A stretch of DNA of 64,000 nt. Origin: Paenibacillus lemnae. Its GTDB lineage: Bacteria; Bacillota; Bacilli; Paenibacillales; Paenibacillaceae. Location: positions 1 to 64,000 of the forward strand of contig NZ_JABBPN010000010.1 of NCBI RefSeq assembly GCF_012933385.1, read 5' to 3'. A program made the translations under genes and the position numbers. Shown here piece after piece: positions 16,870 through 27,838 of this stretch. Below the pieces are notes generated by a model, which saw nothing but the letters and a program-made list of their open reading frames with translations, searched no databases and was not told where the DNA came from. The first letter of the stretch is position 1. Each line of letters starts with the position of its first letter.

Positions 16870-17874
16870 TTATTCCTGTGTTGTCTCTTCCTGCTGCTCT
16901 TCTTCCTTGATCAATCCTGCAAAAAGCGCGTGAACGAACTGCTCGGAGTCAAAGGTCTGCAGATCACCCATTTTTTCACCGAGTCCTACCAGCTTCACAG
17001 GCAGATCCAGCTCCTGTCGGATCGCAATAACGATACCGCCCTTTGCGGTTCCGTCCAGCTTGGTAAGCACCAGTCCTGTAACTCCGCTCTTCTCGCCAAA
17101 CAGCTTCGCTTGGCTCAGTGCATTCTGGCCTGTAGTGGCATCAAGCACCATCAGCACTTCATGCGGCGCACTAGGAATTTCACGCTGGATGACACGGAAA
17201 ATTTTATTCAGCTCATCCATCAGATTGCTTTTATTCTGAAGACGGCCTGCTGTATCGCAGAGCAGGACATCGGCACGGCGCTGTTTTGCAGCCTGTACTG
17301 CATCGTACATGACGGCTGCCGGATCGGACCCAGCCTGCTGCTTAATGACCTCGACACCGACACGGTCACCCCAGACTTCCAGCTGTTCAATGGCACCGGC
17401 ACGAAACGTATCCCCTGCTGCGAGCAGCACTTTTTTGCCTTCCTGTTTAAATCTGTGAGCCAGCTTGCCAATGGTTGTGGTCTTGCCCACACCGTTGACG
17501 CCGACAAATAAAATCACAGTGATGCCATCCGGGTTCATCCGAAGTTCATTGCTGCTTTCACTGCGGAGCAGCCCCATCAATTTTTCTGAAAGAACAGGCT
17601 GCAGGTCTGCCGCATTCTCGATACGGCGTTTTTTGACCTCTGAGCGCAGATCATCCATCAAATCCATCACCGTGTTCACGCCAACATCTGCACCGATCAG
17701 AATTTCTTCCAGTTCCTCATAAAATTCCTCGTCGATTTTTTTGCGGCGGATCACCAAATCCGATACCTTCTCAACCAGGCCCTTACGTGTTTTTTCCAGC
17801 CCGTCACGGAACTGTTTGGTCACACTTTCGGTTTTGGTAGAAATACTATCTTTCAATCGTTTAAAAAAGCTCAT
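16870..17874 (-). CDS. ftsY: Signal recognition particle receptor FtsY
   Basis: FtsY is the membrane-associated GTPase that docks Ffh-ribosome complexes. From the ATG at 17874 (after GGAGGGAACCT) it is 334 residues: a short N domain without the long acidic A domain of E. coli, then GVNGVGKTTTIGKLA, DTAGRLQNKSNLMDEL and TKLDGTAKGG. The C-terminus has an acidic EEEQQEE tail. It lies 28 bp after smc. Confidence 0.96.
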   Translation of the reverse strand: MSFFKRLKDSISTKTESVTKQFRDGLEKTRKGLVEKVSDLVIRRKKIDEEFYEELEEILIGADVGVNTVMDLMDDLRSEVKKRRIENAADLQPVLSEKLMGLLRSESSNELRMNPDGITVILFVGVNGVGKTTTIGKLAHRFKQEGKKVLLAAGDTFRAGAIEQLEVWGDRVGVEVIKQQAGSDPAAVMYDAVQAAKQRRADVLLCDTAGRLQNKSNLMDELNKIFRVIQREIPSAPHEVLMVLDATTGQNALSQAKLFGEKSGVTGLVLTKLDGTAKGGIVIAIRQELDLPVKLVGLGEKMGDLQTFDSEQFVHALFAGLIKEEEQQEETTQE

Positions 17875-17902
17875 AGGTTCCCTCCGTGTATACTCTTTAT
17901 GT

Positions 17903-20900
17903 TTAAGCGATCTCCGCTTCTTCATTCTCCAATTTTACTGAAACCAGCTTAGATACGCCGCCTTCCTCCATCGTGACCCCGTACAGCACATCGGCTTCTT
18001 CCATGGTGCCTTTACGGTGGGTAACCACGATGAACTGCGTTTGCTCCGAGAATTCACGCAGATACTGCGCAAACCGGACCACATTCGCTTCATCCAGCGC
18101 CGCCTCCACTTCATCCAGCACACAGAACGGCACCGGCTTGACCTGAAGAATCGAGAAAAGAAGCGCCATGGCAGTCAGTGCCCGCTCACCGCCGGAGAGC
18201 AGCTGAAGATTTTGGAGTTTTTTCCCAGGCGGCTGGGCCACGATATCAATTCCTGTATCCAGCAGCCGATCCGGATCGATCAGAATCAGGTCTGCTCGCC
18301 CTCCGCCAAACAGCTTGGAGAAGACGGTCACAAATTCTTTGCGAATGGCATCAAAAGTCGTCTTGAAACGTTTGGACATTTCATCGTCCATCTCTTTGAT
18401 GACCTGATAAAGGGTAGTCTTGGCTGCAACCAGATCTTCTTTCTGCTCACTAAGGAATGTGTAACGTTCATTCACCCGCTGGTATTCCTCAATCGCGCCA
18501 AGATTCACATCACCGAGAGCTGTGATACTGCGTTTCAAATCACGGACCTCATTCTGGGCTGACGGGATATCTTCAGGAACGGCATAACGCTGTTTCGCCA
18601 GCTCGTAGCTTAGCTCATAGTCTTCACTCAGCTTCTTGAGGATGTTCTCCAGCTCCACATCCAGCCGGTTAACGCCGATCTCGGTTTGACGCATCCCATC
18701 TTCCACAATTTTCAGCTGGTTGCGCTGTACCCGGGTTTCATTCTCTGCAAGCTCCAGCTTTTGGCTGAGCTGTGCACGGGAAGCCCGCTTGAATTCAAGC
18801 TGGCGAGCCGCCTCTTCTTTTTTCAATCGGAAATGGTTCAGATCCTCTGTCTGCTTCACAGTTTCGATAGCATTCTGCTCCAGTTCTGCTAGAACGGACT
18901 TCAGCATATCCCGGTTTCGGCGATGCTCCTTCTCGTGATTACTTACATCGGAATCAAGACGCTTGAACTGTTCTTCCAAAGAGAATATTTCCTGATCCAG
19001 TTTACCTTCCCTGACCTTCATAGAGGTCAGATTTCCCTGCAGCTCTTCCTTCGCCGATTCGTTTGCCTTGCGTGCAAACTCCGCGGCCTGGATCGCCTGA
19101 TGGGTTGCCTTTTCTTCATTCTCCAGTTCAGAGAGCAGCTTCACGGCCCGTTCACGGCCATCAGCAATTTCTTTCGCTTCCTGCTCCTGACCTGACTTTT
19201 CCTGCCCAGCCAGTTCTGCCTGTTCCAGGACGTGGCGCAGCTCATGCATCAGCTGCTTACGGTCACTGGAAGCCTGCTGCTCCTCCATCCGTCTATCATC
19301 CCCGTCTTTACGGAGCTGATCCAGCTTGTTTTGGCAGTCCGTCATTTGACCCCGGACTTTTTCAATGCCTTGACGCAGCTTGGTAATCTGCTTTTCGGTT
19401 TCGTCGATTTCCTGGTCCAGCTGATCAAGCTGTCGTTTGCGTCCCAGCAGGTTATTGCTCTTTTTATGATGGCTTCCGCCTGTCATCGAGCCCCCTGCAT
19501 TGACCACATCTCCCTCCAGGGTAACGACACGGAAACGGTAATGGAACCGGGCGGCAATCTTGTTCGCCTGTTCCAGCGTTTCTGAAATCACGACATTACC
19601 GAGGAGACTGCCCACGATGCTGCTGTAACGTTCGTCGTATTTCACCAGTTCAGAGCCAAACCCTACAAACCCGGCCTCACCTTCTGCGAGGGAACGATCA
19701 GATGCAGACACCTGGCGCGGTCGAATAACATCCAGCGGAAGGAATGTAGCCCGGCCGAGCTGCCGCTGCTTCAGAAATGAAATGGCTTGTCTGGAGACTG
19801 TCTCATTCTCCATAACAATGTGCTGCTGTGCAGCACCCAGAGCCGTTTCCATCGCAACCTCCAGCTTCTCCGGTACGGTAATCAATTCGGCAACCGCACC
19901 GTGCACACCCTGTAGAGTGGATCTGCGCGAAGCCTTCAGCACTTCCTTAACACCCAGCATAAAGCCGTCAAAGTCATCCTGCATTTCCTTCATCGTGTCC
20001 CGGCGAGCAATCTGCGCCTCTCGCTTCTGCTCCCATTTGCGGTGCGCTCCCTGACTTTCATCCAGAAGCTTTTGCAGAGACTGGTATTTCTCACTTTCCG
20101 AAATATACCCGCCTCTCAGCTCAGCGATCTCCTTCGCACACCGCTCGACTTTGCGCTCAATGTCTTCCTTCCGGCGCAAAAGCTCCTCTTTCTGAGTATC
20201 CCACTTGCCGGATTCCTCCTGAGCACGGCTCATTCTGCGGTCAAGCGCCTCCTGCTGCTGGTCCGCATACCGGATTTCATTGCGCGCCTGGGCCATTTTG
20301 TTCATCAGTTCCAGCAGATTGCCTTTCAGGCTTTCTTCCTGCTGCTGGCTGATCCCGCCGTTCACACCAATCAGCTTCGCTTCCTCAGCCGACAGTTGAT
20401 CCCGAAGCTGTGCAAGTTCCTGGTGCAGAAGCTTCAGCTTGTCTTCCATCCGGACCAGCTCATCCTGACGTTCATTCAGGCGCGAATCCCCATTGTCCAC
20501 ACTGCTTTCGAGCTGTTCCTTGGAACGTTCCAGGTTTCGGCGGCGTTCCTTCAACAGCTCGCCAAACCCTTCATTTTTCTCAAAGGATTCAATGAACTGA
20601 AGCAGCTGTGTCTGAATATGCTCTACTTCTTCTTCCAGCTGTTTAAGCGCAAGCCGGTCACTTTCGAGTTTCGCATCATGGGCAGACACGACCGTTGATA
20701 AGGAAAGCTGTTCTTCCTTCAGCTTTTCCAGCTTCTCGCTGGCTTCACTCCAGGCAGTGTGAATTTGCTCAATTTGATACACATACAGTGAGATTTCTTT
20801 CGATTTCAGCTGTTCTTTTAGTTCTTTGTACTTTAAAGCTTTCTCTGACTGCTCTTTCAAAGGTCCAATCTGATCCTCCAGCTCGGAAACCAGGTCATGG

Positions 20901-21472
20901 ATCCGGAGCAGATTTTGTTCCGTCTCGTCCAATTTTCGGACAGATTCTTTTTTGCGCGATTTATATTTCACAATCCCTGAGGCTTCTTCAAAAATCCCCC
21001 TGCGGTCCTCGGAGCGTGTGCTCAAAATTTCTTCAATCCGGCCTTGTCCAATGATGGAATAGGCCTCTTTACCGATACCTGTGTCCATAAACAGTTCGGT
21101 AATATCTCTCAGCCGGCAGGACTGCCGGTTAATAAAATACTCACTGTCTCCGCTGCGGTGTACGCGCCTTGTGACAGTCACTTCATTGAAATCCAGGGGA
21201 AGCACATGGTCTTCATTATCCAGTGTCAGCGATACCTCACCAAAATTCACGGCTTTCCGGGCATCACTGCCGGCGAAAATAATATCCTCCATCTTGCCGC
21301 CGCGGAGCGATTTGGCACTCTGCTCTCCCAGAACCCAGCGGATTCCGTCAGAGATATTGCTCTTGCCGCTGCCGTTCGGCCCAACCACCGCCGTGATCCC
21401 CCGGACAAAGTCCATTTCTGTCTTATCAGCGAAAGATTTGAAACCTGCGAGTTCAATCCGTTTCAAAAACAT
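17903..21472 (-). CDS. smc: Chromosome segregation protein SMC
   Basis: SMC is the ATPase of the condensin complex with ScpA and ScpB. From the ATG at 21472 it is 1189 residues, the expected length. Walker A is GPNGSGKSNI at residues 31-40. Two long coiled-coil arms flank a hinge around 500-670 (GVHGAVAELITV, VTLEGDVVNAGGSMTGG). The C-terminal head has LSGGERALTAMALLFSI and Walker B FCVLDEVEAALDEANV. An extended -10 promoter (TGGTACAAT) is present at about 21497-21505, so smc-ftsY may be expressed apart from rnc. Confidence 0.98.
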   Translation of the reverse strand: MFLKRIELAGFKSFADKTEMDFVRGITAVVGPNGSGKSNISDGIRWVLGEQSAKSLRGGKMEDIIFAGSDARKAVNFGEVSLTLDNEDHVLPLDFNEVTVTRRVHRSGDSEYFINRQSCRLRDITELFMDTGIGKEAYSIIGQGRIEEILSTRSEDRRGIFEEASGIVKYKSRKKESVRKLDETEQNLLRIHDLVSELEDQIGPLKEQSEKALKYKELKEQLKSKEISLYVYQIEQIHTAWSEASEKLEKLKEEQLSLSTVVSAHDAKLESDRLALKQLEEEVEHIQTQLLQFIESFEKNEGFGELLKERRRNLERSKEQLESSVDNGDSRLNERQDELVRMEDKLKLLHQELAQLRDQLSAEEAKLIGVNGGISQQQEESLKGNLLELMNKMAQARNEIRYADQQQEALDRRMSRAQEESGKWDTQKEELLRRKEDIERKVERCAKEIAELRGGYISESEKYQSLQKLLDESQGAHRKWEQKREAQIARRDTMKEMQDDFDGFMLGVKEVLKASRRSTLQGVHGAVAELITVPEKLEVAMETALGAAQQHIVMENETVSRQAISFLKQRQLGRATFLPLDVIRPRQVSASDRSLAEGEAGFVGFGSELVKYDERYSSIVGSLLGNVVISETLEQANKIAARFHYRFRVVTLEGDVVNAGGSMTGGSHHKKSNNLLGRKRQLDQLDQEIDETEKQITKLRQGIEKVRGQMTDCQNKLDQLRKDGDDRRMEEQQASSDRKQLMHELRHVLEQAELAGQEKSGQEQEAKEIADGRERAVKLLSELENEEKATHQAIQAAEFARKANESAKEELQGNLTSMKVREGKLDQEIFSLEEQFKRLDSDVSNHEKEHRRNRDMLKSVLAELEQNAIETVKQTEDLNHFRLKKEEAARQLEFKRASRAQLSQKLELAENETRVQRNQLKIVEDGMRQTEIGVNRLDVELENILKKLSEDYELSYELAKQRYAVPEDIPSAQNEVRDLKRSITALGDVNLGAIEEYQRVNERYTFLSEQKEDLVAAKTTLYQVIKEMDDEMSKRFKTTFDAIRKEFVTVFSKLFGGGRADLILIDPDRLLDTGIDIVAQPPGKKLQNLQLLSGGERALTAMALLFSILQVKPVPFCVLDEVEAALDEANVVRFAQYLREFSEQTQFIVVTHRKGTMEEADVLYGVTMEEGGVSKLVSVKLENEEAEIA

Positions 21473-21541
21473 AACTTCCAAATCACCTCTACAATATTGT
21501 ACCATACCAGGGGCTGACAGCTCTTTACCCTGGACAACGAA

Positions 21542-21605
21542 AAAGAGCAAAAAACAGTCGTGGCCTCAGCGTACAGGTTATCCGTTTGACTGATCTTTGC
21601 TCTTT
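21542..21605 (-). terminator. Possible terminator or attenuator between rnc and smc
   Basis: AAAGAGCAAA and TTTGCTCTTT are perfect 10-bp inverted repeats around a 44-nt loop; on the minus strand the second arm runs into TTTTTCG. It begins 21 bases after the rnc stop codon. The large loop makes efficient termination uncertain. Confidence 0.5.
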
Positions 21606-21626
21606 GTTTGTCCGCCAGAGCTGCCT

Positions 21627-22328
21627 CTAGGACTCAGATCGTCTGATCTGCTTCAACGCAACTGCTGCAGCCTGCTGCTCTGCTTCCTTCTTGGAGCGCC
21701 CGCTTCCACGTCCAAGACATTCGCTTCCCATATACACCTCGGAGACAAACTCCCGCTCATGCGCAGGTCCCCGCTCTTCCACAATGCGATACTCCAGTGT
21801 TCCCATTCCGTGATGCTGCGTCAATTCCTGCAGCTCAGTCTTATAGTCGCTCATTTGTGGCCGTCCATTCAAAGTGATTGAAGGAAACACATGTTCAATC
21901 AAAAAAGACCGAACTGGCTCCAGACCCTGATCAAGATAAAGCGCGCCCACAAAAGATTCGAACACATCGGCGAGAAGAGCCGGGCGGGTTCTTCCGCCCG
22001 TCATTTCTTCACCCTTCCCCAGAAGGACATACTGGCCAAAATCCAGCTTCTCGGCAAATTTGACGAGAGAAGGTTCGCAGACAATCGCTGCGCGCAGCTT
22101 CGTCAGCTCACCTTCAGGGCGGTCTGGATATTGATTGTACAAGAACTCACTGACGGTAAGCTCCAGTACGGCATCACCCAAAAACTCTAACCGCTCATTG
22201 TCCTGATTCTGGCTGAACCGATGCTCGTTCACATAGGATGCGTGGGTAAAAGCCTGCTTCAGCAGCGTACCATTGCGAAACCGGATATGGAGTTTATGCT
22301 GTAACTGCTTCAGATCTCCACTCAACAC
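21627..22328 (-). CDS. rnc: Ribonuclease III
   Basis: RNase III cleaves double-stranded RNA in rRNA processing and antisense regulation. The 233-residue protein has the signature [15 protein letters not shown], the second catalytic acid region in [18 protein letters not shown], and a C-terminal dsRNA-binding domain ([12 protein letters not shown] ... [17 protein letters not shown]). It starts 9 bp after fabF and precedes smc, as in B. subtilis. Confidence 0.97.
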   Translation of the reverse strand: MLSGDLKQLQHKLHIRFRNGTLLKQAFTHASYVNEHRFSQNQDNERLEFLGDAVLELTVSEFLYNQYPDRPEGELTKLRAAIVCEPSLVKFAEKLDFGQYVLLGKGEEMTGGRTRPALLADVFESFVGALYLDQGLEPVRSFLIEHVFPSITLNGRPQMSDYKTELQELTQHHGMGTLEYRIVEERGPAHEREFVSEVYMGSECLGRGSGRSKKEAEQQAAAVALKQIRRSES

Positions 22329-22337
22329 ACTGTCCCC

Positions 22338-23576
22338 TTACTTCCCGTATTTTTTGAGGATAATGGTGGCATTGTGCCCTCCAAATCCAAATGAATTGGA
22401 CATCACGATATCCAGATCCGCTTTCCTAGGAACATTCGGTACATAATCCAGATCACACTCCGGATCCTGATTCTCCAAATTGATCGTAGGAGCGATAGTT
22501 TGATTACGAAGTGTCAGCGCACAGATCAAGGCCTCTACTCCGCCGGCAGCACCCAGTAAATGTCCTGTCATGGACTTGGTGGAGCTGACGGCAACTTTAT
22601 AGGCATGGTCGCCCAGTGCCTTCTTGACGCCAAGCGTCTCAGAACGGTCTCCTACCGGCGTCGATGTTCCGTGAGCATTAATATAATCGACGTCTTCCGG
22701 CTGAATCCCGGCGTCACGAATGGCCATCTTCATGCAGCGTGCTGCACCGTCCGGATCCGGTTCGGTAATGTGAAATGCGTCTGCGCTCAATCCATAGCCG
22801 ATCACTTCAGCATAAATCTTGGCACCACGCTTCTCGGCATGTTCCAGTGATTCCAGAATCAGCACGCCGGCACCTTCACCCATAATAAAACCGTCACGTC
22901 CGGTGTCAAACGGCCGGCTCGCTTTCTCTGGCTCATCATTGCGTGTGGACATCGCACGCATGGAGCAGAAGCCTGCCATCCCGGTCGGGCGGATCGTGGC
23001 TTCTGCACCACCGCATACCATCACGTCTGCATCGCCGCGCTGAATAATACGCATGGAATCTCCGATGGAGTGAGTGCCTGTTGCACACGCAGTAACCTGG
23101 GTCGTATTCGGCCCTTTCGCTCCCAGATTAATCGACATCTGTCCTGACGCCATATTGGCAATCATCATCGGGATAAAGAACGGGCTGACCCGTTTGGGAC
23201 CCTTCTGAAGCAGAACATTATGCTGGTCTTCCCAGGTTCCCAGGCCGCCAATTCCAGAGCCGATGGAAACGCCCACACGCTCAGCCTCCGCATTTTCCCC
23301 AATGACAATACCGCTGTCTTCGAGCGCTTTGGATCCGGCTGCCACGGCAAACTGAACAAAACGGTCCATTTTACGGGCTTCCTTGCGGTCCATGTAATCC
23401 TCAGGATTAAAATCCTTCACAGATGCTGCAATTCGGGTTGGATAATCGCTTACATCAAATGCTTCGATTAAGGAAACGCCTGACTTGCCGTTCATCAGAC
23501 TGTCCCAGAATGTATCTAAATCTTTACCCAGGGAGGTCATAACTCCCATACCTGTAACAACTACTCTCTGCTTCAA
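22338..23576 (-). CDS. fabF: Beta-ketoacyl-ACP synthase II
   Basis: FabF elongates acyl-ACP with malonyl-ACP. The 412-residue protein has active-site Cys164 in TACATGTHS, and catalytic His residues in [12 protein letters not shown] and [10 protein letters not shown]. In B. subtilis fabF is with fabHA elsewhere; here it lies between acpP and rnc. Two hairpins in the 149-bp gap to acpP may set the relative levels of the two products. Confidence 0.97.
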   Translation of the reverse strand: MKQRVVVTGMGVMTSLGKDLDTFWDSLMNGKSGVSLIEAFDVSDYPTRIAASVKDFNPEDYMDRKEARKMDRFVQFAVAAGSKALEDSGIVIGENAEAERVGVSIGSGIGGLGTWEDQHNVLLQKGPKRVSPFFIPMMIANMASGQMSINLGAKGPNTTQVTACATGTHSIGDSMRIIQRGDADVMVCGGAEATIRPTGMAGFCSMRAMSTRNDEPEKASRPFDTGRDGFIMGEGAGVLILESLEHAEKRGAKIYAEVIGYGLSADAFHITEPDPDGAARCMKMAIRDAGIQPEDVDYINAHGTSTPVGDRSETLGVKKALGDHAYKVAVSSTKSMTGHLLGAAGGVEALICALTLRNQTIAPTINLENQDPECDLDYVPNVPRKADLDIVMSNSFGFGGHNATIILKKYGK

Positions 23577-23596
23577 ACAAAATCACCTCTATATGG

Positions 23597-23629
23597 ACTG
23601 CCTGTCCATGTCATGCAAGAACAGGCAGT
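23597..23629 (-). repeat. 9-bp hairpin in the fabF leader
   Basis: ACTGCCTGT and ACAGGCAGT are perfect inverted repeats around a 15-nt loop, ending about 20 nt before the fabF start codon on the minus strand. No T-tract follows, so it is more likely an mRNA processing or stability element than a terminator. Confidence 0.5.
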
Positions 23630-23683
23630 AATAATCTTTCATATTCATGCTTTACAAAAACCTGTTTTCCTGGAATGAGGAGA

Positions 23684-23713
23684 AGTCCCGCCTTTCATTA
23701 AAAGTACGGGACT
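23684..23713 (-). repeat. 7-bp hairpin just after acpP
   Basis: AGTCCCG and CGGGACT pair around 16 nt, beginning 13 nt beyond the acpP stop codon. It would protect the 3' end of a processed acpP mRNA or partially terminate; no clear T-tract is present. Confidence 0.5.
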
Positions 23714-23725
23714 CAGCTTTAAGAC

Positions 23726-23959
23726 TTAGGTATGAGATTGTATGTACTTCACAACTTCACCTACGGTCGTAATTTTCTCTGCATCTTCATCAGAGATCTC
23801 CATATCAAACTCATCTTCCAACTCCATAACTAATTCTACTACGTCGAGAGAATCAGCACCAAGGTCATCTTTGAAAGATGCTTCCAGTGTTACGTCGGCT
23901 TCGTCAGCACCCAGGCGGTCGACAACGATGCGTTTCACGCGTTCCAATACATCGGACAT
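23726..23959 (-). CDS. acpP: Acyl carrier protein
   Basis: A 77-residue acidic carrier protein with the phosphopantetheine attachment Ser37 in [10 protein letters not shown]. The ATG at 23959 follows GGAGGTGAGCCGG; the frame is open upstream but has no site. It sits between fabG and fabF with a 113-bp gap to fabG. Confidence 0.98.
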   Translation of the reverse strand: MSDVLERVKRIVVDRLGADEADVTLEASFKDDLGADSLDVVELVMELEDEFDMEISDEDAEKITTVGEVVKYIQSHT

Positions 23960-24072
23960 CCGGCTCACCTCCTCTTTAGTGATTATACGAGATCTGGCTT
24001 CAAAATACCATAGAAGCCCTTTGAAAACGTAAACGTTCCCGTCTTCTCTATCCATCATTACTAGCGGCGGTG

Positions 24073-24822
24073 TTACATATACATCCCGCCATCGACATGA
24101 AGGGTTTGTCCTGTCATGTACGATGCGCCCTTGGAAGCCAAGAAAACAACGATCGAGGCAATCTCTTCGGGCTGTCCCAGCCGGGCCAGCGGGATGTCGT
24201 TCACCAGCTTTTGACGCATCTCTTCAGGCAGATCCCGGGTCATATCAGTATCGATAAAACCTGGCGCCACCGCATTGACGGTGATGCCCCGGGAAGCCAG
24301 TTCTCGCGCAGCAGACTTCGTCAATCCGATGACACCCGCTTTGGCGGCTACATAGTTGGCTTGTCCCGCATTACCAAGAGCTCCTACGACAGAAGAAATA
24401 TTAATAATACGTCCGTAACGCTGTTTCATCATCGGCCGGGTCACGGCTTTCAATCCGTTAAACACGCCTTTCAGATTGGTCTCGATCACCTGATCGAACT
24501 CTTCCTCTTTCATACGCATGATCAGATTGTCTCTCGTAATCCCCGCATTGTTTACCAGGATGTCAATTCGGCCCCAGGCAGCCAGCACCTGTTTGACCAG
24601 TTCGTCGGCTTCGCCGCTAAGGCCCACATTACCCTTCAGCGCAAGAGCCTCCACGCCTAAAGCGCGAATCTCCTCAACCACAGACGCTGCAGCAGCTTCA
24701 TTGCCTGAATAGTTTACCGCGACATTGACGCCTTCGGCAGCCAGTCCCAGCGCAATGCTGCGGCCAATCCCCCTTGAACCTCCTGTTACCAGGGCAGCCT
24801 GACCTTTTAAAAGATCTGTCAT
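24073..24822 (-). CDS. fabG: 3-oxoacyl-ACP reductase
   Basis: FabG is the NADPH-dependent reductase of the elongation cycle. The 249-residue SDR protein has the cofactor motif [13 protein letters not shown] near the N-terminus, NNAG, the catalytic Ser in [10 protein letters not shown] and Tyr/Lys in [11 protein letters not shown] at 24822 follows GGGAGGTGCATGT. It starts 20 bp after fabD. Confidence 0.97.
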   Translation of the reverse strand: MTDLLKGQAALVTGGSRGIGRSIALGLAAEGVNVAVNYSGNEAAAASVVEEIRALGVEALALKGNVGLSGEADELVKQVLAAWGRIDILVNNAGITRDNLIMRMKEEEFDQVIETNLKGVFNGLKAVTRPMMKQRYGRIINISSVVGALGNAGQANYVAAKAGVIGLTKSAARELASRGITVNAVAPGFIDTDMTRDLPEEMRQKLVNDIPLARLGQPEEIASIVVFLASKGASYMTGQTLHVDGGMYM

Positions 24823-24842
24823 ACATGCACCTCCCTTCAATT

Positions 24843-25781
24843 TTATACGAGTGCTTTCAACTCTTCTAAACTGGTTAAACTGTTCACATTAATCAGCTTC
24901 GCCTGCTTGTCAATTTTCTTGATCAAGCCTGTGAGCACACTGCCTGGACCAATCTCCACAAACGTATCCACTCCCTGTGAAATCATCCATTCCACGCTGT
25001 CCTGCCACAGCACTGGAGAATAGACCTGTTCTACAAGCAGCTTGCGGATCACTTCGGCATCCTGGACAGGCCTTGCCGTAACATTAGCTACGACAGGTAC
25101 GTCAGCGCCCTTCAGCATCACGCTGGAAAGACTTTCTTCCAGTCGTTCCGCCGCACCACGCATCATAGAGGAATGAAACGGCCCGCTGACCTCAAGCGGA
25201 ATGGCTCGTTTGGCACCGGCTTCTTTTACTCTGGACGACGCAGCAGCTACACCTTCTGCAGTACCGGAGATAACAATCTGTCCCGGACAGTTCAGGTTCG
25301 CAAGCTCAACAGCCGTACCATCTGCTGTAATCGAGGCGCACAAGGCCGATAATGCCTCCCTGTCGGCTCCGAGTACAGCAGCCATAGCGCCTTGACCGCT
25401 GGGAACCGCCGCTTCCATAAACTCACCGCGTGAGCGGACCACAGATACGGCTTCTTCCAACGTAATCACACCGGCTGCCACCAGCGCGCTGTACTCGCCG
25501 AGGCTGTGGCCTGCCACATAATCCGGTGTTATCCCGCAGTCGCGCAGAGCTGCAAGATAAGCCACACTTGCAGCAAGGAGCGCAGGCTGGGTATTCGCCG
25601 TCTGTTTTAGTTCTTGTTCCGGTCCGTTAAAGATTAAAGAGCTGAGTTCAAATCCCAGTTTCCGGTCAGCCGCCTCAAGAACGGCACGTGATACCGGTAT
25701 GGCTTCATATATATCCTTTGCCATACCGACAGACTGTGCTCCCTGACCTGGAAATACAAATGCTATTTTACTCAAGGTCAT
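24843..25781 (-). CDS. fabD: Malonyl-CoA:ACP transacylase
   Basis: FabD loads malonyl groups on ACP. The 312-residue protein has [16 protein letters not shown] at the N-terminus, the nucleophile Ser93 in [10 protein letters not shown] and the catalytic His in SGPFHSSMM. It lies between fabH and fabG in the FapR-controlled group. Confidence 0.97.
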   Translation of the reverse strand: MTLSKIAFVFPGQGAQSVGMAKDIYEAIPVSRAVLEAADRKLGFELSSLIFNGPEQELKQTANTQPALLAASVAYLAALRDCGITPDYVAGHSLGEYSALVAAGVITLEEAVSVVRSRGEFMEAAVPSGQGAMAAVLGADREALSALCASITADGTAVELANLNCPGQIVISGTAEGVAAASSRVKEAGAKRAIPLEVSGPFHSSMMRGAAERLEESLSSVMLKGADVPVVANVTARPVQDAEVIRKLLVEQVYSPVLWQDSVEWMISQGVDTFVEIGPGSVLTGLIKKIDKQAKLINVNSLTSLEELKALV

Positions 25782-25827
25782 GCTCCCTTCCTGTATTGAA
25801 TTATCATTCGGCTGCTTACCATTTGAG

Positions 25828-26820
25828 TTACCATTTAAGTACAGATGCTCCCCAAGTCAGACCGCCCCCGAAGCCGACCATAAGAATGGTATCACCTTCG
25901 TGGATCCGTCCTTCCTCAAGAGCTTCAATTAACGCCAGCGGTACAGAAGCCGCCGAGGTATTGGCGTACTTATCCACATTGACGACGACCTTCTCTGGCG
26001 GAAGCTCCAGACGCTCCATCGCGGAATGAATAATACGGATGTTCGCCTGATGCGGAATAAACAAATCCACATCTCCCTTGGCTGCGCCCGCTTTCTCAAG
26101 CACACGCTCCGTAGCACTTCCCATCACGCGGACCGCAAATTTAAACACTTCGCGGCCGTTCATAAAGATCGCGTGTTTCTTTGCTTCGATACTTTCCAGA
26201 GAAGCTGGAACACGGGAACCCCCGCCCTCAAGATACAGATGGGCACCCCCGGCTCCCTCAGCACCCAGATCAAATGCCTGGAAGCCGCGGCCTTCCGGAA
26301 CTTCACCAAGGACAACTGCACCCGCTCCGTCTCCAAACAGGACACACGTGTTTCGGTCGCTGTAATCTGTAATCCGGGAGAGACAATCAGCACCTATGAC
26401 GAGTGCGTTATTATACATCCCGGTCTGGAGAAAATTAACTGCGGTAGCCAAGCCATATACAAAACCGGAGCAGGCAGCCGACAAGTCGAAGGCTGCGGCT
26501 TTCTTCGCGCCCAGACGATCCTGCAGGAGACAGGCCGTGGATGGGAAGAACATATCCGGTGTGACGGTCGCCACAATAATCAGATCCAGATCACTACCCG
26601 ACATGCCTGCCGCTTCAAGGGCCTGAACGGCCGCGTGGTACGCGAGATCGGAAGTGGCTTCCTCTGGTGCAGCGATGTGACGCTCTTTAATACCCGTTCT
26701 GGAGACGATCCATTCATCCGACGTGTCGACCATCTTCTCCAGATCCTGATTGGTTAAAATCCGCTCAGGCACATATTTTCCGGCCCCGACAATACCGACC
26801 GGACGTAAACTGTTATTCAT
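25828..26820 (-). CDS. fabH: Beta-ketoacyl-ACP synthase III
   Basis: FabH condenses a short acyl-CoA with malonyl-ACP to begin fatty-acid synthesis; in Bacillales branched-chain starters are usual. The protein has active-site Cys117 in [11 protein letters not shown], His in [10 protein letters not shown] and Asn in [14 protein letters not shown] at 26820 is chosen; a GTG at 26829 directly after plsX is possible. In B. subtilis the fabH paralogues are not in this operon, so its place between plsX and fabD differs. Confidence 0.96.
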   Translation of the reverse strand: MNNSLRPVGIVGAGKYVPERILTNQDLEKMVDTSDEWIVSRTGIKERHIAAPEEATSDLAYHAAVQALEAAGMSGSDLDLIIVATVTPDMFFPSTACLLQDRLGAKKAAAFDLSAACSGFVYGLATAVNFLQTGMYNNALVIGADCLSRITDYSDRNTCVLFGDGAGAVVLGEVPEGRGFQAFDLGAEGAGGAHLYLEGGGSRVPASLESIEAKKHAIFMNGREVFKFAVRVMGSATERVLEKAGAAKGDVDLFIPHQANIRIIHSAMERLELPPEKVVVNVDKYANTSAASVPLALIEALEEGRIHEGDTILMVGFGGGLTWGASVLKW

Positions 26821-26829
26821 ATTTCTCAC

Positions 26830-27816
26830 TCACTTCCTGCTGATTTCACTTGAAATACTCTGAACGAGCCGGTTCTGAGTGGCAGTTCTGGCCTGCCTCA
26901 CGGCATTCTTGATCGCATTGCCGTCTGAGGAGCCGTGACCTTTCACCACAAGACCACTGAGGCCCAGCAGCGGAGCCCCGCCATGTTCTTTATAATCCAT
27001 GACAGATTTCAGGTTTCGGAGCTGGGGCATCATCATGGCAGCAGCCAGCTTCGTTTTCAGGGATTGGCTGAACTGTTCCTTCAGCAGGGAGAATAAAGCA
27101 CCCGCTGTGCCTTCTATGGACTTCAGCAAAATGTTCCCGGCAAAACCGTCACAAACCAGAACATCACATACTCCGTTCATCACATCACGGGCTTCTACAT
27201 TGCCGACAAAATGAATCGGCAGTTCTTCCAGCAAAGGAAAAGCATGCTTCGTCAGTTCATTTCCTTTACCCGGTTCTGTGCCCACATTTAGAAGGCCAAC
27301 TCGCGGTTTAGCAATATTATGCACTTTCTCTCTGTACAAGCTGCCCATGAGAGCATACTGTGCAAGATGCTCCGGTTTGGCATCCATATTCGCGCCGAGA
27401 TCGAGGGCCAATACTCCCTTGCCATCCAGCGTCGGGATCATTGGTGCCAGTGCCGGCCGTTCAATACCGCCCACTCTTCCGACAATCAGCAGACCGGTTG
27501 TCATCAGCGCGCCTGTATTCCCTGCCGATATCATGGCATCCGCTTCACCTTCACGAACCATACGGCCCGCTACGACCATCGAGGCATCTTTTTTGCGGCG
27601 GACAGCCCTGACCGGTTCGTCTTCTGCTTCGATCACTTCACCTGCATGGCGTACAGTCAGGTTTGATGGTCTGTTCTTCAGCAGGGGATCAATTTTGGCC
27701 TGATCTCCCACAAGAATGACTTCGGTGTCCTTCCATTCCCGTGCCGCAGCCAAAGCTCCGTCCACATTGCTCTGCGGGGCATGATCTCCCCCCATGGCAT
27801 CTATTGCAATCTTCAT
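26830..27816 (-). CDS. plsX: Phosphate acyltransferase PlsX
   Basis: PlsX makes acyl-phosphate from acyl-ACP for phospholipid synthesis. From the ATG at 27816 (AAGGAGGAACCAGC) it is 328 residues, starting MKIAIDAMGGDHAPQSNVDG, with ISAGNTGALMTTGL and VCDGFAGNILLKSIEG. It follows fapR by 22 bp, the standard order. Confidence 0.97.
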   Translation of the reverse strand: MKIAIDAMGGDHAPQSNVDGALAAAREWKDTEVILVGDQAKIDPLLKNRPSNLTVRHAGEVIEAEDEPVRAVRRKKDASMVVAGRMVREGEADAMISAGNTGALMTTGLLIVGRVGGIERPALAPMIPTLDGKGVLALDLGANMDAKPEHLAQYALMGSLYREKVHNIAKPRVGLLNVGTEPGKGNELTKHAFPLLEELPIHFVGNVEARDVMNGVCDVLVCDGFAGNILLKSIEGTAGALFSLLKEQFSQSLKTKLAAAMMMPQLRNLKSVMDYKEHGGAPLLGLSGLVVKGHGSSDGNAIKNAVRQARTATQNRLVQSISSEISRK

Positions 27817-27838
27817 GCTGGTTCCTCCTTCGAAAGTG

